The translations under genes and the position numbers were made by a program. Shown in pieces: positions 22,278 to 31,576 of a DNA stretch of 64,000 bases. Within the stretch, counting starts at the first letter, position 1. Each line of letters starts with the position of its first letter. This DNA is from Pleurodeles waltl. Taxonomy: Eukaryota > Chordata > Amphibia > Caudata > Salamandridae. The stretch covers positions 27,556,238 to 27,620,237 of the forward strand of contig NC_090447.1 in assembly GCF_031143425.1 (NCBI RefSeq), read 5' to 3'. Under the pieces are notes generated by a model. That model searched no databases. It was not told the origin of the DNA and saw nothing but the letters and a program-made list of their open reading frames with translations.

Positions 22278-23989
22278 ATAGCACAGCATCAGGCAAGACT
22301 GGCAGATGCCAAAGATCTTTTAATGATTTCAGTCCTCTATACCCAGCAAGATAAGCTGAGCCAGGCACAGCAGCGACCCTTCTATGGCTCCGATTGCCCT
22401 TCTTTTGCTATATTCCTTCTTTCCAAGGCAATCATTCGGGTTCCACCTTTGCGCCTCACTTCCCTCTCCAAGCATCGTCTCCGCCTGCTCATGCACCTCG
22501 CCCCCAAACATGTTATTTATTCAACTCGCTCCTGGTGCAGGAGAGCATTATTTTGGCACTGAGGAAGAGCTGATCAAACTTCACGTTTCACAGTAGTTGC
22601 AAATAATTTCTTCATAAACATAGTGTGTTTTCTTACACCCAACATCTCAAGCCCTCTAGAACTTAAAATGGACCCGCCTTATCTCGACGCCAGCTCTGAG
22701 TAAGGGAAAATCAGACTTGAATGATCAACGATATCTCATATAAACTGGACCACGAGTACAAATGCCTCCAAATGACACTGTTTATAAAGAAGCCTTGGCT
22801 TTCGTAAGCCACCAATGAAAGACCTGAAGAGTCTCCTACACCTGAAAGGGTCTCTGGTGCTGCAGAATTCAAACAGTGGCAGGAGACACCAGGGCTCAGA
22901 TCCTCGCTTCAACAGGAAGGTCTCTTGAAACTTTAGAAACCTCGTGTTATCCGGTTTTAAGTACCTTTCACCGAAGTGACCAGTATCTGCCAGCAAGATT
23001 TGCTTTCAGATGAGTCCAAATCTTTGAAGATTAATACAAATCACGAGGACTCACGGAAACACCTTCTGCAAACATGAACTTTCCTGTCAACTTCTATTCC
23101 ACACCAGATCCATGTCGAGTCTCCATTAACGAGAGGAGGTCCATTCGCACAAGAGAAGGACAACCAGGGAACAATCCAGCTGACACCACAGAAGAGGCCA
23201 TGAGGAGAGGTAAGTACCAGAGGGCGTGAAACAGCCCACGGGCGCGCAGCGCGGAATCTGCGCGCAGTGTAGTGAACATTATGTTCCTTCACAGCTCAGA
23301 AAAAGGGGCTTCAGATATGATTAAGCATACTTTAAGTACTTGATGGGATGACATGTGAAGTCACTTGATCTTTTTACAGAAAACTTTCTCACTAAAGGGG
23401 GATCCTTGACTTTCTCTACTTTCGGAGCATGGAAAGAGGTGAGACATGGTGAACTGCAGCTTGTAAACACCAACGAGAGGCAAACTGTGGATGCAGAGCA
23501 AAACAAACTAACAAAGAGCACATCGGAAACAGGCCTCATATTTTGAAATTTATATGCTGAGGTGGAATGCATTATATACTACTTCTTAACAATAAAACAA
23601 ATCCATGTGATCAATATAGATTATGTTAAAAGTGGGACTAGAACTTTTAAATCAGGAGCAGAGATCTAAAAAAAAGACAAGTTTACCCCTGAGATGCTTT
23701 GCTTTTTTGTACCACTTTAAAATCTGTCACTTCTTCGCCGTGGCCTATATCACAGATGCACACACAAAGACTGGACTCAAGGATACACCCAGCGAGCTTC
23801 AGACTCAGCCAGCAGTAGCAGTGTGTCCAGACTGCGTCAGAACACGCTGGTGGCTGGCACACACGCACGACGAGCTGGCACACATGCAACGCGATGCATG
23901 CCAGTGGGCACAGCAGCGATGCAGGGGATCGCTGGGATGTACAGCGAGGTGGAGGGGAGTGCAATATAGGGATCAACCCGCTATCGAAA
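22278..23989. other. Intronic DNA, no gene recognised
   Basis: Only short frames. I looked for further ILK exons on the minus strand and for transposon ends and found none. Confidence 0.5.
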
Positions 23990-24022
23990 TGAAAATGTCA
24001 CTTACCCAGTGTACATCTGTTC

Positions 24023-24195
24023 GTGGCATCAGTCGCTGAGATTCACATGGTATGCATGAGCTCGCCATCTGGTGTTGGGTCGGAGTGTTACAAGTTGTTT
24101 TTCTTCGAAGAAGTGTTTTCGAGTCACGGGACCGAGTGACTCCACCTTCTGTGCTCATTGCGCATGGGCGTCGACTCCATCTTCGATTGTTTTCC
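24023..24195. repeat. Left inverted terminal repeat of DIRS copy C
   Basis: Inverted match to 29696-29863 with few differences. The shared core runs from GGTATGCATGAGCTCGCC to TCTTCGATTGTTTTCC and contains the 12-bp palindrome TTCTTCGAAGAA. The outer extension 23990-24049 is complementary to 24355-24414. Confidence 0.9.
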
Positions 24196-24354
24196 CCGCA
24201 GAGGGTGAGGTAGGAGTTGTACTATAGTAATAGTGCCCGCGCAATGAAAAATGTAAGTATGTACCTATTAAAGGATTAAGTAATATATATACAAATGTAC
24301 AAAATTGAAGGTAACTTCTGAACTGCTACAGGCTTCCGGGGAGGTGGGTGGGTC

Positions 24355-24455
24355 CATGTGAATCTCAGCGACTGATGCCACGAACAGATGTACACTGGGT
24401 AAGTGACATTTTCAGTTCGATGGCATCTGTCGCTGTAGATACACATGGTATGCAT
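24355..24455. repeat. Internal complementary region of DIRS copy C
   Basis: Bases 24355-24414 are the reverse complement of the left outer end 23990-24049. Bases 24415-24455 are the reverse complement of the right outer end 29834-29874 (41 nt). The junction falls at ..CATTTTCA|GTTCGATGG... The region lies just downstream of the recombinase stop, the usual place in DIRS1-group elements. Confidence 0.92.
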
Positions 24456-24491
24456 AGACTAGTAAGCAGTTAGTTCCCCATAAGCGGTGGT

Positions 24492-25511
24492 TTAGCCTGT
24501 AGGAGTAGAAGTTGTCTGAAATAGAGTTCTTAATACAGCTTGACCTACTGTAGCTTGTTGTGCGGATAGCACATCTATACAGTAGTGTTTGGTGAATGTG
24601 TGAGGCGTAGACCAAGTGGCTGCCTTACATATTTCTTGCATTGGGATGTTTCCTAAAAAGGCCATTGAAGCACCTTTTTTCCTTGTTGAATGTGCCCTGG
24701 GAGTAATGGGCAGTTGTCTTTTTGCTTTAAGGTAGCAGATTTGGATGCATTTAACTATCCATCTGGCTATACCTTGTTTTGATATTGGGTTACCTGCATG
24801 AGGTTTTTGGAATGCAATAAATAGCTGTTTAGTTTTTCTGATGTTCTTTGTTCTGTCAATGTAGTACATTAATGCTCTTTTGACATCTAATGTATGTAGT
24901 GCTCTTTCAGCCACAGAATCTGGCTGTGGGAAAAATACTGGTAGTTCTACCGTTTGATTTAGATGGAATGGTGAAATAACTTTTGGTAAAAATTTTGGAT
25001 TAGGTCGTAGGACGACCTTATTTTTATGTATTTGTATAAAAGGCTCTTGTGTTGTGAACGCTTGAATTTCACTTACTCTTCTTAGAGATGTAATGGCGAT
25101 GAGAAAGGCAACTTTCCAGGTTAGGAATTGTATTCCGCAAGAGTGCATGGGTTCGAAAGGTGGGCCCATGAGTTTTGTTAGAACCACGTTTAGGTTCCAT
25201 GAAGGAACAGGTGGTGTTCTTGGTGGTATAATTCTTTTAAGCCCTTCTATAAATGCTTTGATAACTGGTATCCTATACAAGGAAGTTGAATAGGTAGTTT
25301 GCAGGTATGCAGATATTGCTGCAAGGTGTATTTTAATCGAAGAGAAGGCTAGCTTTGCTTTTTGTAAATGGAGCAAGTAATTTACTATATGTTTTGGAGT
25401 TGCATCTAGCGGTTGTATCTGATTATGATGGCAGTACCAAACAAATCTTTTCCACTTACTTGCGTAGCAGTGTCTAGTGGATGGCCTTCTGGCCTGCTTT
25501 ATGACTTCCAT
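24492..25511 (-). CDS. DIRS tyrosine recombinase (YR)
   Basis: Counting from the ATG at 25511, the protein has 339 residues. It has an N-terminal SAM-like helical part (RRPSTRHCYASKWKRFVWYC) and a catalytic part with Arg144/145 (SLRRVSEIQAF), the H274-S-T-R277 box, W300, H304 and the nucleophile Tyr310 (HTFTKHYCID). These are the R...HxxR...W/H...Y residues of tyrosine recombinases. The enzyme is expected to integrate the circular DNA form without a target duplication. The start is uncertain: the same frame is open without a stop from 27377, across the whole RT gene (961 codons), so translation could begin upstream of 25511 or by reinitiation or frameshift. The ATG at 25511 lies 33 bp after the RT stop. 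Confidence 0.88.
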   Translation of the reverse strand: MEVIKQARRPSTRHCYASKWKRFVWYCHHNQIQPLDATPKHIVNYLLHLQKAKLAFSSIKIHLAAISAYLQTTYSTSLYRIPVIKAFIEGLKRIIPPRTPPVPSWNLNVVLTKLMGPPFEPMHSCGIQFLTWKVAFLIAITSLRRVSEIQAFTTQEPFIQIHKNKVVLRPNPKFLPKVISPFHLNQTVELPVFFPQPDSVAERALHTLDVKRALMYYIDRTKNIRKTKQLFIAFQKPHAGNPISKQGIARWIVKCIQICYLKAKRQLPITPRAHSTRKKGASMAFLGNIPMQEICKAATWSTPHTFTKHYCIDVLSAQQATVGQAVLRTLFQTTSTPTG

Positions 25512-25543
25512 ACACTCTTGGCTAAGTTGTAAGTGTCCGAATT

Positions 25544-27409
25544 CTAGGATTTCAGGAGCCAGATTGCTAGATTCAGCGATGCTGGGTCCGGGTGTCTGAT
25601 CTGTTGGTTGTGTTGCGTTAACAGATCTGGTTTGTTGGGCAGTTTGATGTGTGGTACTACAGACAGATCTAGCAGTGTTGTGTACCAGGGTTGTCTTGCC
25701 CAAGTTGGTGCTATTAAAATGAGTTTGAGTTTGTTTTGACTTAATTTGTTTACTAGGTAAGGAAGGAGAGGGAGAGGAGGAAAAGCGTAAGCAAATATTC
25801 CTGACCAGTTCATCCATAGGGCATTGCCTTGGGATTGCTTGTGTGGGTATCTGGACGCGAAGTTTTGGCATTTTGCGTTCTCTTTTGTTGCAAATAAGTC
25901 TATTTGTGGTGTTCCCCAGAGTGTGAAGTAGGTGTACAGAATCTGTGGGTGGATTTCCCATTCGTGGACTTGCTGGTGATCTCGAGAGAGATTGTCTGCC
26001 AGCTGATTCTGGATCCCCGGAATAAACTGTGCTATTAGACCAATCTGATGGTGGATTGCCCACTTCCATATTTTTTGAGCTAACAAGCTTAACTGCGTTG
26101 AATGTGTTCCTCCTTGTTTGTTTAGATAATACATCGTTGTCATGTTGTCTGTTTTGACAAGGATGTATTTGTGGGTTATGATTGGTTGGAAAGCTTTTAG
26201 TGCTTGAAAGACTGCTAATAATTCTAGATGATTTATATGCAGTTTTGTTTGATGTATGTTCCATTGTCCTCTTATGTTGTGTTGATTGAGATGTGCTCCC
26301 CACCCTGTCATGGAAGCATCTGTTGTTATTACGTACTCTGGCACTGGGTCTTGGAAAGGCCGCCCTATGTTTAAATTTATACTGTTCCACCATAGAAGCG
26401 AGAGGTAAGTTTGGCGGTCTAGCAACACCAGATCTAGAAGGTGACCCTGTGCTTGAGACCACTGTGAGGCTAGGCACTGTTGTAAGGGCCTCATGTGCAG
26501 TCTTGCGTTTGGGACAATGGCTATGCATGAGGACATCATGCCTAGGAGCTGTAGTATTGTTCTTGCTTGTATTGTTTGGTTTGGAGACATGTGTTGAATG
26601 ACCCTGTTGAAATTGTGGATCCTTTGTGGAGTTGGCGTTGCTACTCCTTTTGTCGTGTCTATTATGGCTCCTAGATATTGCTGTACTTTGCTTGGCAGAA
26701 TGTTTGATTTTGCAAAGTTGACGGTGAACCCTAGTTTGTAGAGGGTTTGTATGACTTGATTTGTGTGGTTTGAGCATTGTGTGAACGAACTGGTTTTGAT
26801 TAGCCAGTCGTCTAGATACGGGAACACATGTATTTGCTGCCTTCTGATGTGTGCAGCGACTACTGCTAGGCATTTTGTGAATACTCTTGGAGCGGTTGTT
26901 AAACCGAAAGGCAATACTTTGAATTGGTAATGTATTCCTTTGAATACAAACCTTAGATATTTCCTGTGTGATTGATGTATTGGTATATGGAAATATGCGT
27001 CCTTGAGGTCTAGGGTTGTCATGTAGTTGTGTTTTTTGAGCAATGGTAACACTTCTTGTAGTGTGACCATGTGAAAGTGGTCTGATTTGATGAATGTGTT
27101 TACTACTCTGAGGTCTAGAATTGGTCTCAGTGTTTCGTCCTTTTTTGGTATCAAGAAGTACAGTGAATAAACTCCTGTGTTTATTTGTGTGCTTGGTACT
27201 AATTCTATTGCATTTTTTTGCAGTAGTGCTTGAACTTCTATCTCTAGAAGCTGTGAATGGTATTTTGTTAAATTTTGTGATTTTGGTGGTATGTCTGGAG
27301 GGAATTGCAGGAATTCTATGCAATAACCATGCTGGATAATTGCTAAGACCCATGTGTCTGTAGTTATTTTGTCCCATGCTTCGTAATATTGACGTATCCT
27401 CCCGCCCAC
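25544..27409 (-). CDS. DIRS reverse transcriptase / RNase H
   Basis: An intact 621-codon frame. The RT palm starts with the FLIPKKDETLRPILDLR block (85-101), has motif A TLDLKDAYFHIPI (132-144), the LPFGL block (166-170) and the catalytic YLDD (198-201). RNase H follows, with D364 (TTDASMTGWG), E396, D421 (KTDNMTT) and D472 (LADNLSRDH). All acidic residues are present, so the enzyme looks functional. It copies the element RNA and degrades the template RNA. The start ATG lies 34 bp after the ORF1 stop. There is no methyltransferase domain, which some DIRS elements have. Confidence 0.92.
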   Translation of the reverse strand: MGGRIRQYYEAWDKITTDTWVLAIIQHGYCIEFLQFPPDIPPKSQNLTKYHSQLLEIEVQALLQKNAIELVPSTQINTGVYSLYFLIPKKDETLRPILDLRVVNTFIKSDHFHMVTLQEVLPLLKKHNYMTTLDLKDAYFHIPIHQSHRKYLRFVFKGIHYQFKVLPFGLTTAPRVFTKCLAVVAAHIRRQQIHVFPYLDDWLIKTSSFTQCSNHTNQVIQTLYKLGFTVNFAKSNILPSKVQQYLGAIIDTTKGVATPTPQRIHNFNRVIQHMSPNQTIQARTILQLLGMMSSCIAIVPNARLHMRPLQQCLASQWSQAQGHLLDLVLLDRQTYLSLLWWNSINLNIGRPFQDPVPEYVITTDASMTGWGAHLNQHNIRGQWNIHQTKLHINHLELLAVFQALKAFQPIITHKYILVKTDNMTTMYYLNKQGGTHSTQLSLLAQKIWKWAIHHQIGLIAQFIPGIQNQLADNLSRDHQQVHEWEIHPQILYTYFTLWGTPQIDLFATKENAKCQNFASRYPHKQSQGNALWMNWSGIFAYAFPPLPLLPYLVNKLSQNKLKLILIAPTWARQPWYTTLLDLSVVPHIKLPNKPDLLTQHNQQIRHPDPASLNLAIWLLKS

Positions 27410-27443
27410 TGGTGTTGTGTGGGAGGGGTGTGTGACATGTGAG

Positions 27444-29480
27444 TCACTGCTTGTTGGTAGTGGTTTTGGGGCTTTGAAATCTTCCCCTATTCCTAGGGAA
27501 TTGCCCCCCTCTATACTGGCCCCGAAAACCTCCCCTGTACTGTCCCTGGTAGGTGGGCGGTGCGGACTGTGAGGTGCTAGCTTGTGTGGCCTGACCCCGA
27601 AACCCTCCTCTAAAAGGTGTTTTGCGGAAGGTGTTATAAGATCCTCTGCCCTGCGGGGAATAGAGTGCGCCCATGGCTTTGGCAGTGTCAGTGTCCTTCT
27701 TGAGCTTTTCTATGGCTGTGTCGACCTCCGGACCGAACAGAAGTTTTTCGTTTACTGGCATGTTAAGCACTGCCTGCTGAATTTCTGGCTTGCATCCAGA
27801 CGTTCTGAGCCATGCGTGCCTACGGATGGTAACCGACGTATTAATGGTTCTTGCGGCCGTGTCTGCTGCATCCATGGAGGAGCGTATTTGATTGTTGGAA
27901 ATGTTTTGACCCTCCTCAACAACCTGTTTTGCTCTTTTTTGCAGATCTTTTGGGAGATGTTCAATGAGATGCTGCATCTCATCCCAGTGGGCTCTGTCGT
28001 ATCGCGCTAGCAGCGCTTGTGAATTTGCGATGCGCCACTGGTTTGCTGCTTGGACAGCAACCCTCTTCCCGGCTGCATCGAACTTCCTACTTTCTTTATC
28101 TGGGGGAGGTGCATCCCCAGAAGTGTGTGAGTTTGCCCTTTTTCTGGCAGCCCCTACCACCACAGAGTCTGGTGGCAGCTGAGAGGTGATGAATACAGGG
28201 TCCGTAGGAGGCGCCTTATACTTCTTGTCCACCCTAGGCGTCACTGCCCTACTTTTAACTGGCTCCTTGAAAATGTCCTTTGCATGGCGTAGCATGCCTG
28301 GGAGCATCGGCAGGCTTTGGTAGGAGCTGTGGGTTGAAGAGAGGGTGTTAAATAAAAAATCATCCTCTACTTGTTCCGAGTGTAGTTCCACATTATGGAA
28401 TAGTGCTGCTCTAGCCACCACTTGTGAGTAGGCTGTGCTGTCTTCCGGTGGTGATGGCCTAGTTGGGTATGTGTCTGGGCTGTTATCAGACACTGGTGCG
28501 TCGTACAAGTCCCACGCATCCTGATCTTGGTCATCGTGGCTCATGGCGGTGTGAGCTGGCGAATGTGACGGGGTGTAAGTTGGCGAAGCCGGAGTTACAG
28601 GTGGAGGCGAGGGAGGAGGTGTTACCTTTTGTGCTGTTTGTTGCTGAGGAGTAAACTGAAGCGTTCTCTTTCGTTTGACAGGTGGAAGGGTACTGATCTT
28701 CCCAGTCCCCTGCTGAATAAAGATACGCTTTTGCGTGTGATCCACGTCAGTGGATTGCAGTTCTTGTTCAAATCTATGTTTCTTCATTTGAGAAGACATA
28801 GAATGCTCTTCAGTGTAGGAGCCAGAAACAGGGTCTGATGTCGCTTTTTTCGGCTCCGAAAACCCTGTCGGTTGTTTTTTCGGCTCCGAGGTAACCTTCC
28901 TCTTTTTCTGTGCCGAAAATTCTTGGCCTCTATGGTCTTCGGCGCCACTGTCTCGGCGTCGATCCGTGTCGACACCGAACTCTCGGTGTCGATGCTTCTG
29001 TTTAGCACTCTCTCGGTCCCGAGGAGGCTGCGTGCCGGTGTCTCGACCGGAGTCGGACGATCTCGACACTGAATGGGCCTTTTTCGGTGCCGATTGTTGG
29101 TCACCGAGAATTTGGGTGGAGCCATGGCCGGTTGGCAGTGGCGTCCCCTGGGCCTTCTTTCCTTTTTTAAGGTTTGATCTCGACGTCTTACTCACAGTTC
29201 TTGTAGAGTGTAGCTCGTCGGAGTCTGAATCCTGGATGGAAAAAGATTCCTCCTGTTCCTCTTCTGTCTCGAACTGTCGACGCTCTTTTGGCGTGGACGC
29301 CATCTGCAGTCTTCTCGCTCGACGGTCGCGCAGAGTTTTTCGGGACCGGAACGCCCGACAGGCCTCACAGGATTCTTCGCTGTGCTCGGGTGACAGGCAC
29401 AGATTACAGACCGAGTGTAGGTCCGTATAAGGATATTTGTTGTGGCATTCGGGGCAGAATCGAAACGGGGTCCGTTCCAT
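27444..29480 (-). CDS. DIRS ORF1 (Gag-like) protein
   Basis: An intact 678-codon frame. The N-terminus has paired cysteines and histidines (C9, C12, H22, C25, C28, H33, C38, C41) that look like zinc-binding fingers, followed by a basic RRARR stretch. The middle is charged and low in complexity. A conserved helical core (about 480-610) includes DAADTAARTIN and RRHAWLRTSG, which are also found in broken copy A. The C-terminus is RGG-rich (repeats of RGGFRGQ/GQYRGG), typical of RNA binding. It presumably packages the element RNA. The ATG at 29480 is the first in frame, about 220 bp inside the right inverted repeat. Confidence 0.88.
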   Translation of the reverse strand: MERTPFRFCPECHNKYPYTDLHSVCNLCLSPEHSEESCEACRAFRSRKTLRDRRARRLQMASTPKERRQFETEEEQEESFSIQDSDSDELHSTRTVSKTSRSNLKKGKKAQGTPLPTGHGSTQILGDQQSAPKKAHSVSRSSDSGRDTGTQPPRDRESAKQKHRHREFGVDTDRRRDSGAEDHRGQEFSAQKKRKVTSEPKKQPTGFSEPKKATSDPVSGSYTEEHSMSSQMKKHRFEQELQSTDVDHTQKRIFIQQGTGKISTLPPVKRKRTLQFTPQQQTAQKVTPPPSPPPVTPASPTYTPSHSPAHTAMSHDDQDQDAWDLYDAPVSDNSPDTYPTRPSPPEDSTAYSQVVARAALFHNVELHSEQVEDDFLFNTLSSTHSSYQSLPMLPGMLRHAKDIFKEPVKSRAVTPRVDKKYKAPPTDPVFITSQLPPDSVVVGAARKRANSHTSGDAPPPDKESRKFDAAGKRVAVQAANQWRIANSQALLARYDRAHWDEMQHLIEHLPKDLQKRAKQVVEEGQNISNNQIRSSMDAADTAARTINTSVTIRRHAWLRTSGCKPEIQQAVLNMPVNEKLLFGPEVDTAIEKLKKDTDTAKAMGALYSPQGRGSYNTFRKTPFRGGFRGQATQASTSQSAPPTYQGQYRGGFRGQYRGGQFPRNRGRFQSPKTTTNKQ

Positions 29481-29695
29481 CGGCGTTGTCCTCCACGCGG
29501 TCGGGCCGACTAGGCCCCGACGGGGTGCCGAAATCTACCCCGAAGGGCACCGAAGCGCTTCGATGTTCAACGCGTCGTTGTATGTGTCTATCTCTAACCG
29601 GATCGGAACGATACCGTCGAAAATCTTCCGTCTTCAGCTATCTTTCCGTTCCGAAACTCGGAGCGACAGGAACACGTCCGAACCCGATGGCGGAA

Positions 29696-29863
29696 AGAAA
29701 ACAATCGAAGATGGAGTCGACGCCCATGCGCAATGAGCACAGAAGGTGGAGTCACTCGGTCCCGTGACTCTAAAACACTTCTTCGAAGAAAAACAACTTG
29801 TAACACTCCGACCCAACACCAGATGGCGAGCTCATGCATACCATGTGTATCTACAGCGACAGA
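29696..29863. repeat. Right inverted terminal repeat of DIRS copy C
   Basis: Inverted partner of 24023-24195. It includes the TTCTTCGAAGAA palindrome. The outermost part (29834-29874) pairs with the internal complementary region. Promoter activity is expected here for minus-strand transcription, as known for DIRS-1 repeats, but no clear TATA box is seen. Confidence 0.9.
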
Positions 29864-29874
29864 TGCCATCGAAC

Positions 29875-30298
29875 ATAAGCATTTTTAGGGGAGATTTAAA
29901 GGTGGTGGGACTAGAGAAAACGTGGGCAGGTAGTGGCCGGGTAGTCCAAAAGTATGAAAGAGCGTGAATGAAGAGGCTGACACAGGAATAAGGAGGCAAC
30001 GTGAAGGTAAGAAGGGTCATAAAACGCAGAGATGCACGTCAAATGAAAGACACTGTAAATCCTCTGAACTATTCAGATCTGCTTTGGAGTCATTTCTCAT
30101 TCATGTGGGGCTTCTTAAGACCAACACTGTAGAGATATCTTGATTGAGTAGAATTGATGTACCTCCCCAACCTAACCAATATTCAGAGGGGAGGGGAGAC
30201 TCCAGGTTTTCACAGGAGGGATGTGGTGTGCCATGGGTGCTTCTTCAGTCAGGGTGGTAGTGGTGATAATGTTTCTAAGCAGCAGAGCACACACTTAC
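29875..30298 (-). other. ILK intron immediately downstream of the exon
   Basis: Sequence between the DIRS right end and the exon donor. The donor, read on the minus strand, is AG|GTAAGT, its intronic part being 30293-30298. Nothing else is recognised. Confidence 0.6.
30293..30298 (-). promoter_or_regulatory. ILK: Splice donor of the ILK exon
   Basis: On the minus strand GTAAGT follows CAGAAG. This is a full consensus 5' splice site. Confidence 0.9.
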
Positions 30299-30464
30299 CT
30301 TCTGTACGATGTCCCGGTGCCCGTGGCTGGCGGCCAGGTGGAGCGGCGTGTCATCTCCCCGGTTCATCACGTTGATCCTGGCCCCTCGCATGATCAGCAT
30401 GTCCACCACCGTGGAGCGGCCCTCGCGGCAGGCCCAGTGCAGTGGGCTGAAGCCGTGGTCATCC
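30299..30464 (-). CDS. ILK: Integrin-linked kinase, one internal exon (ankyrin repeats)
   Basis: A 166-bp exon encoding 55 residues, from [20 protein letters not shown] through [20 protein letters not shown] to RDIVQK. It covers parts of the N-terminal ankyrin repeats of ILK, a pseudokinase scaffold that binds PINCH through these repeats and parvin through its kinase-like domain, at integrin adhesions. The match to vertebrate ILK is nearly complete, with conservative changes such as STVVD for SAVVE. The acceptor is ..TTCTTCCAG|G and the donor AAG|GTAAGT, both consensus. The exon starts in phase 2 (one base completes the prior codon) and ends in phase 0. If exon order follows human ILK this is coding exon 2, right after the exon with the start codon. 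No other ILK exon was found in the window, so both flanking introns exceed 30 kb. Confidence 0.95.
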
Positions 30465-30478
30465 CTGGAAGAACAATG
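30465..30478 (-). promoter_or_regulatory. ILK: Splice acceptor of the ILK exon
   Basis: On the minus strand CATTGTTCTTCCAG precedes GGATGACCAC: a short pyrimidine tract and AG at the exon edge. Confidence 0.85.
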
Positions 30479-31145
30479 CGGTGTCAGATTAGCTAAAAAA
30501 GCACAGCCCATTTAACGGGCACTTCACGACATAGGTGTCCCACCCAGCAAGCTCTTGCCACAGCAGAAAGGTGAACCAAGCATACAAACTCAGTGTCGCA
30601 AGAAGTGGTGAGGAACTGACCTCAGCTCAAAATGCTAACTCCTGAACACCCTCAACCCACTTCAGAGTTATTGAGCCTGCAGTTCTACAGGACTCTGAAG
30701 GTGTGACCATTCACAGAGGCGACTCATTCAACCATTCATCACTCCCATTCAACAAGGGACTGCAGCAAGAGGCTTACTTAAAATAAAATGGACATTTAGA
30801 ATAACCATCAACCAATGATAGTGACAATCTGCACAAAATTAGAGTAATATTAAATTATAGGACATTGACATATACCACATCGCCTGTACAACTGGTGAAA
30901 TATCCTCTCTTTCCACAGGAGTATGGGTAAAGTAGTGGGCTCGGAGGCAGGCTGTAGACTGAGGTACAGTTTTGCAGCTCGCTGCTGGGTGGATTGTAGG
31001 GCTGCCAGTTTCTAAAGGAAAGCGCATCTTTGCGCCTCATTTCTATAATCCAAACAGTCGACACTGTGTCACAAACCACTCTGACCCCCACCTTCCAACC
31101 TGCCTCAGGTCAACCATTAAAGCTTCTTCCCACCAGGCTGACAAT
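30479..31145 (-). other. ILK intron upstream of the exon
   Basis: No gene, repeat end or further exon recognised. Confidence 0.5.
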
Positions 31146-31576
31146 CAGGGGTGGTGAAAAGTTCTGCTTCGCCAGCGGAGTTCGGTGACTTTTGTCCACT
31201 CCATGATACGCAATGTTCTGGCTAAATTCCACAGTCCACCGCATGGCAGATTTTCAGTTAGTTGGCGAGCGAGAATTGGCATCCCTGGTGTGATTTTCGG
31301 GTGCCAGGAGGGCCCCCGGCTAGATCGCGAGCGTTTGCGTTGCACAGGCTGCGCTGTACTAGACGGCCCCTTGAGCAGCAGCAAAACCAACTCGAGCAGC
31401 AGCGCCCTCCGGCGTGCCAGGTGCTGCCACCTGCGCCGATTCCTCTGGTGGAACAATCTCCAGCCACTAAAAATCAGCACAGGAGGCACGACATACCGAT
31501 TTCCGCCTAATCTCACTGTTTTTTTTAATTTATTTTTTATTTAATGTAACTCCGCAAGTTCCACCCACCACTACTG
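31146..31576. mobile_element. hAT-like non-autonomous element candidate
   Basis: The left end CAGGGGTGGTGAAAAGTTC and the reverse complement of the right end, CAGTAGTGGTGGGTGGAAC, are similar and both begin with CAG. The flanks do not give a perfect 8-bp duplication (CTGACAAT on the left, ACAAAGCA on the right). Weak evidence. Confidence 0.35.

Larger units (their letters stand above)
23990..29874 (-). mobile_element. Complete DIRS retrotransposon (copy C)
   Basis: The element is 5.9 kb, read right to left. It has ORF1 (27444-29480), RT/RNase H (25544-27409) and tyrosine recombinase (stop at 24492), all without internal stops. Inverted terminal repeats of about 170 bp flank it. An internal complementary region at 24355-24455 joins the complement of the left outer end (60 nt) to the right outer end (41 nt). 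This is the DIRS1 design, in which the internal region templates completion of the ends of a circular intermediate that the recombinase integrates. No target duplication is seen, as expected. Intact frames and matching ends suggest a young and possibly competent copy. The limits are set by where the end/internal match stops. Confidence 0.93.

Noticed and set aside
31146..31576. 8-bp target duplication for the hAT-like candidate
   Set aside because: CTGACAAT and ACAAAGCA do not match as a clean duplication; the element is kept only at low confidence.
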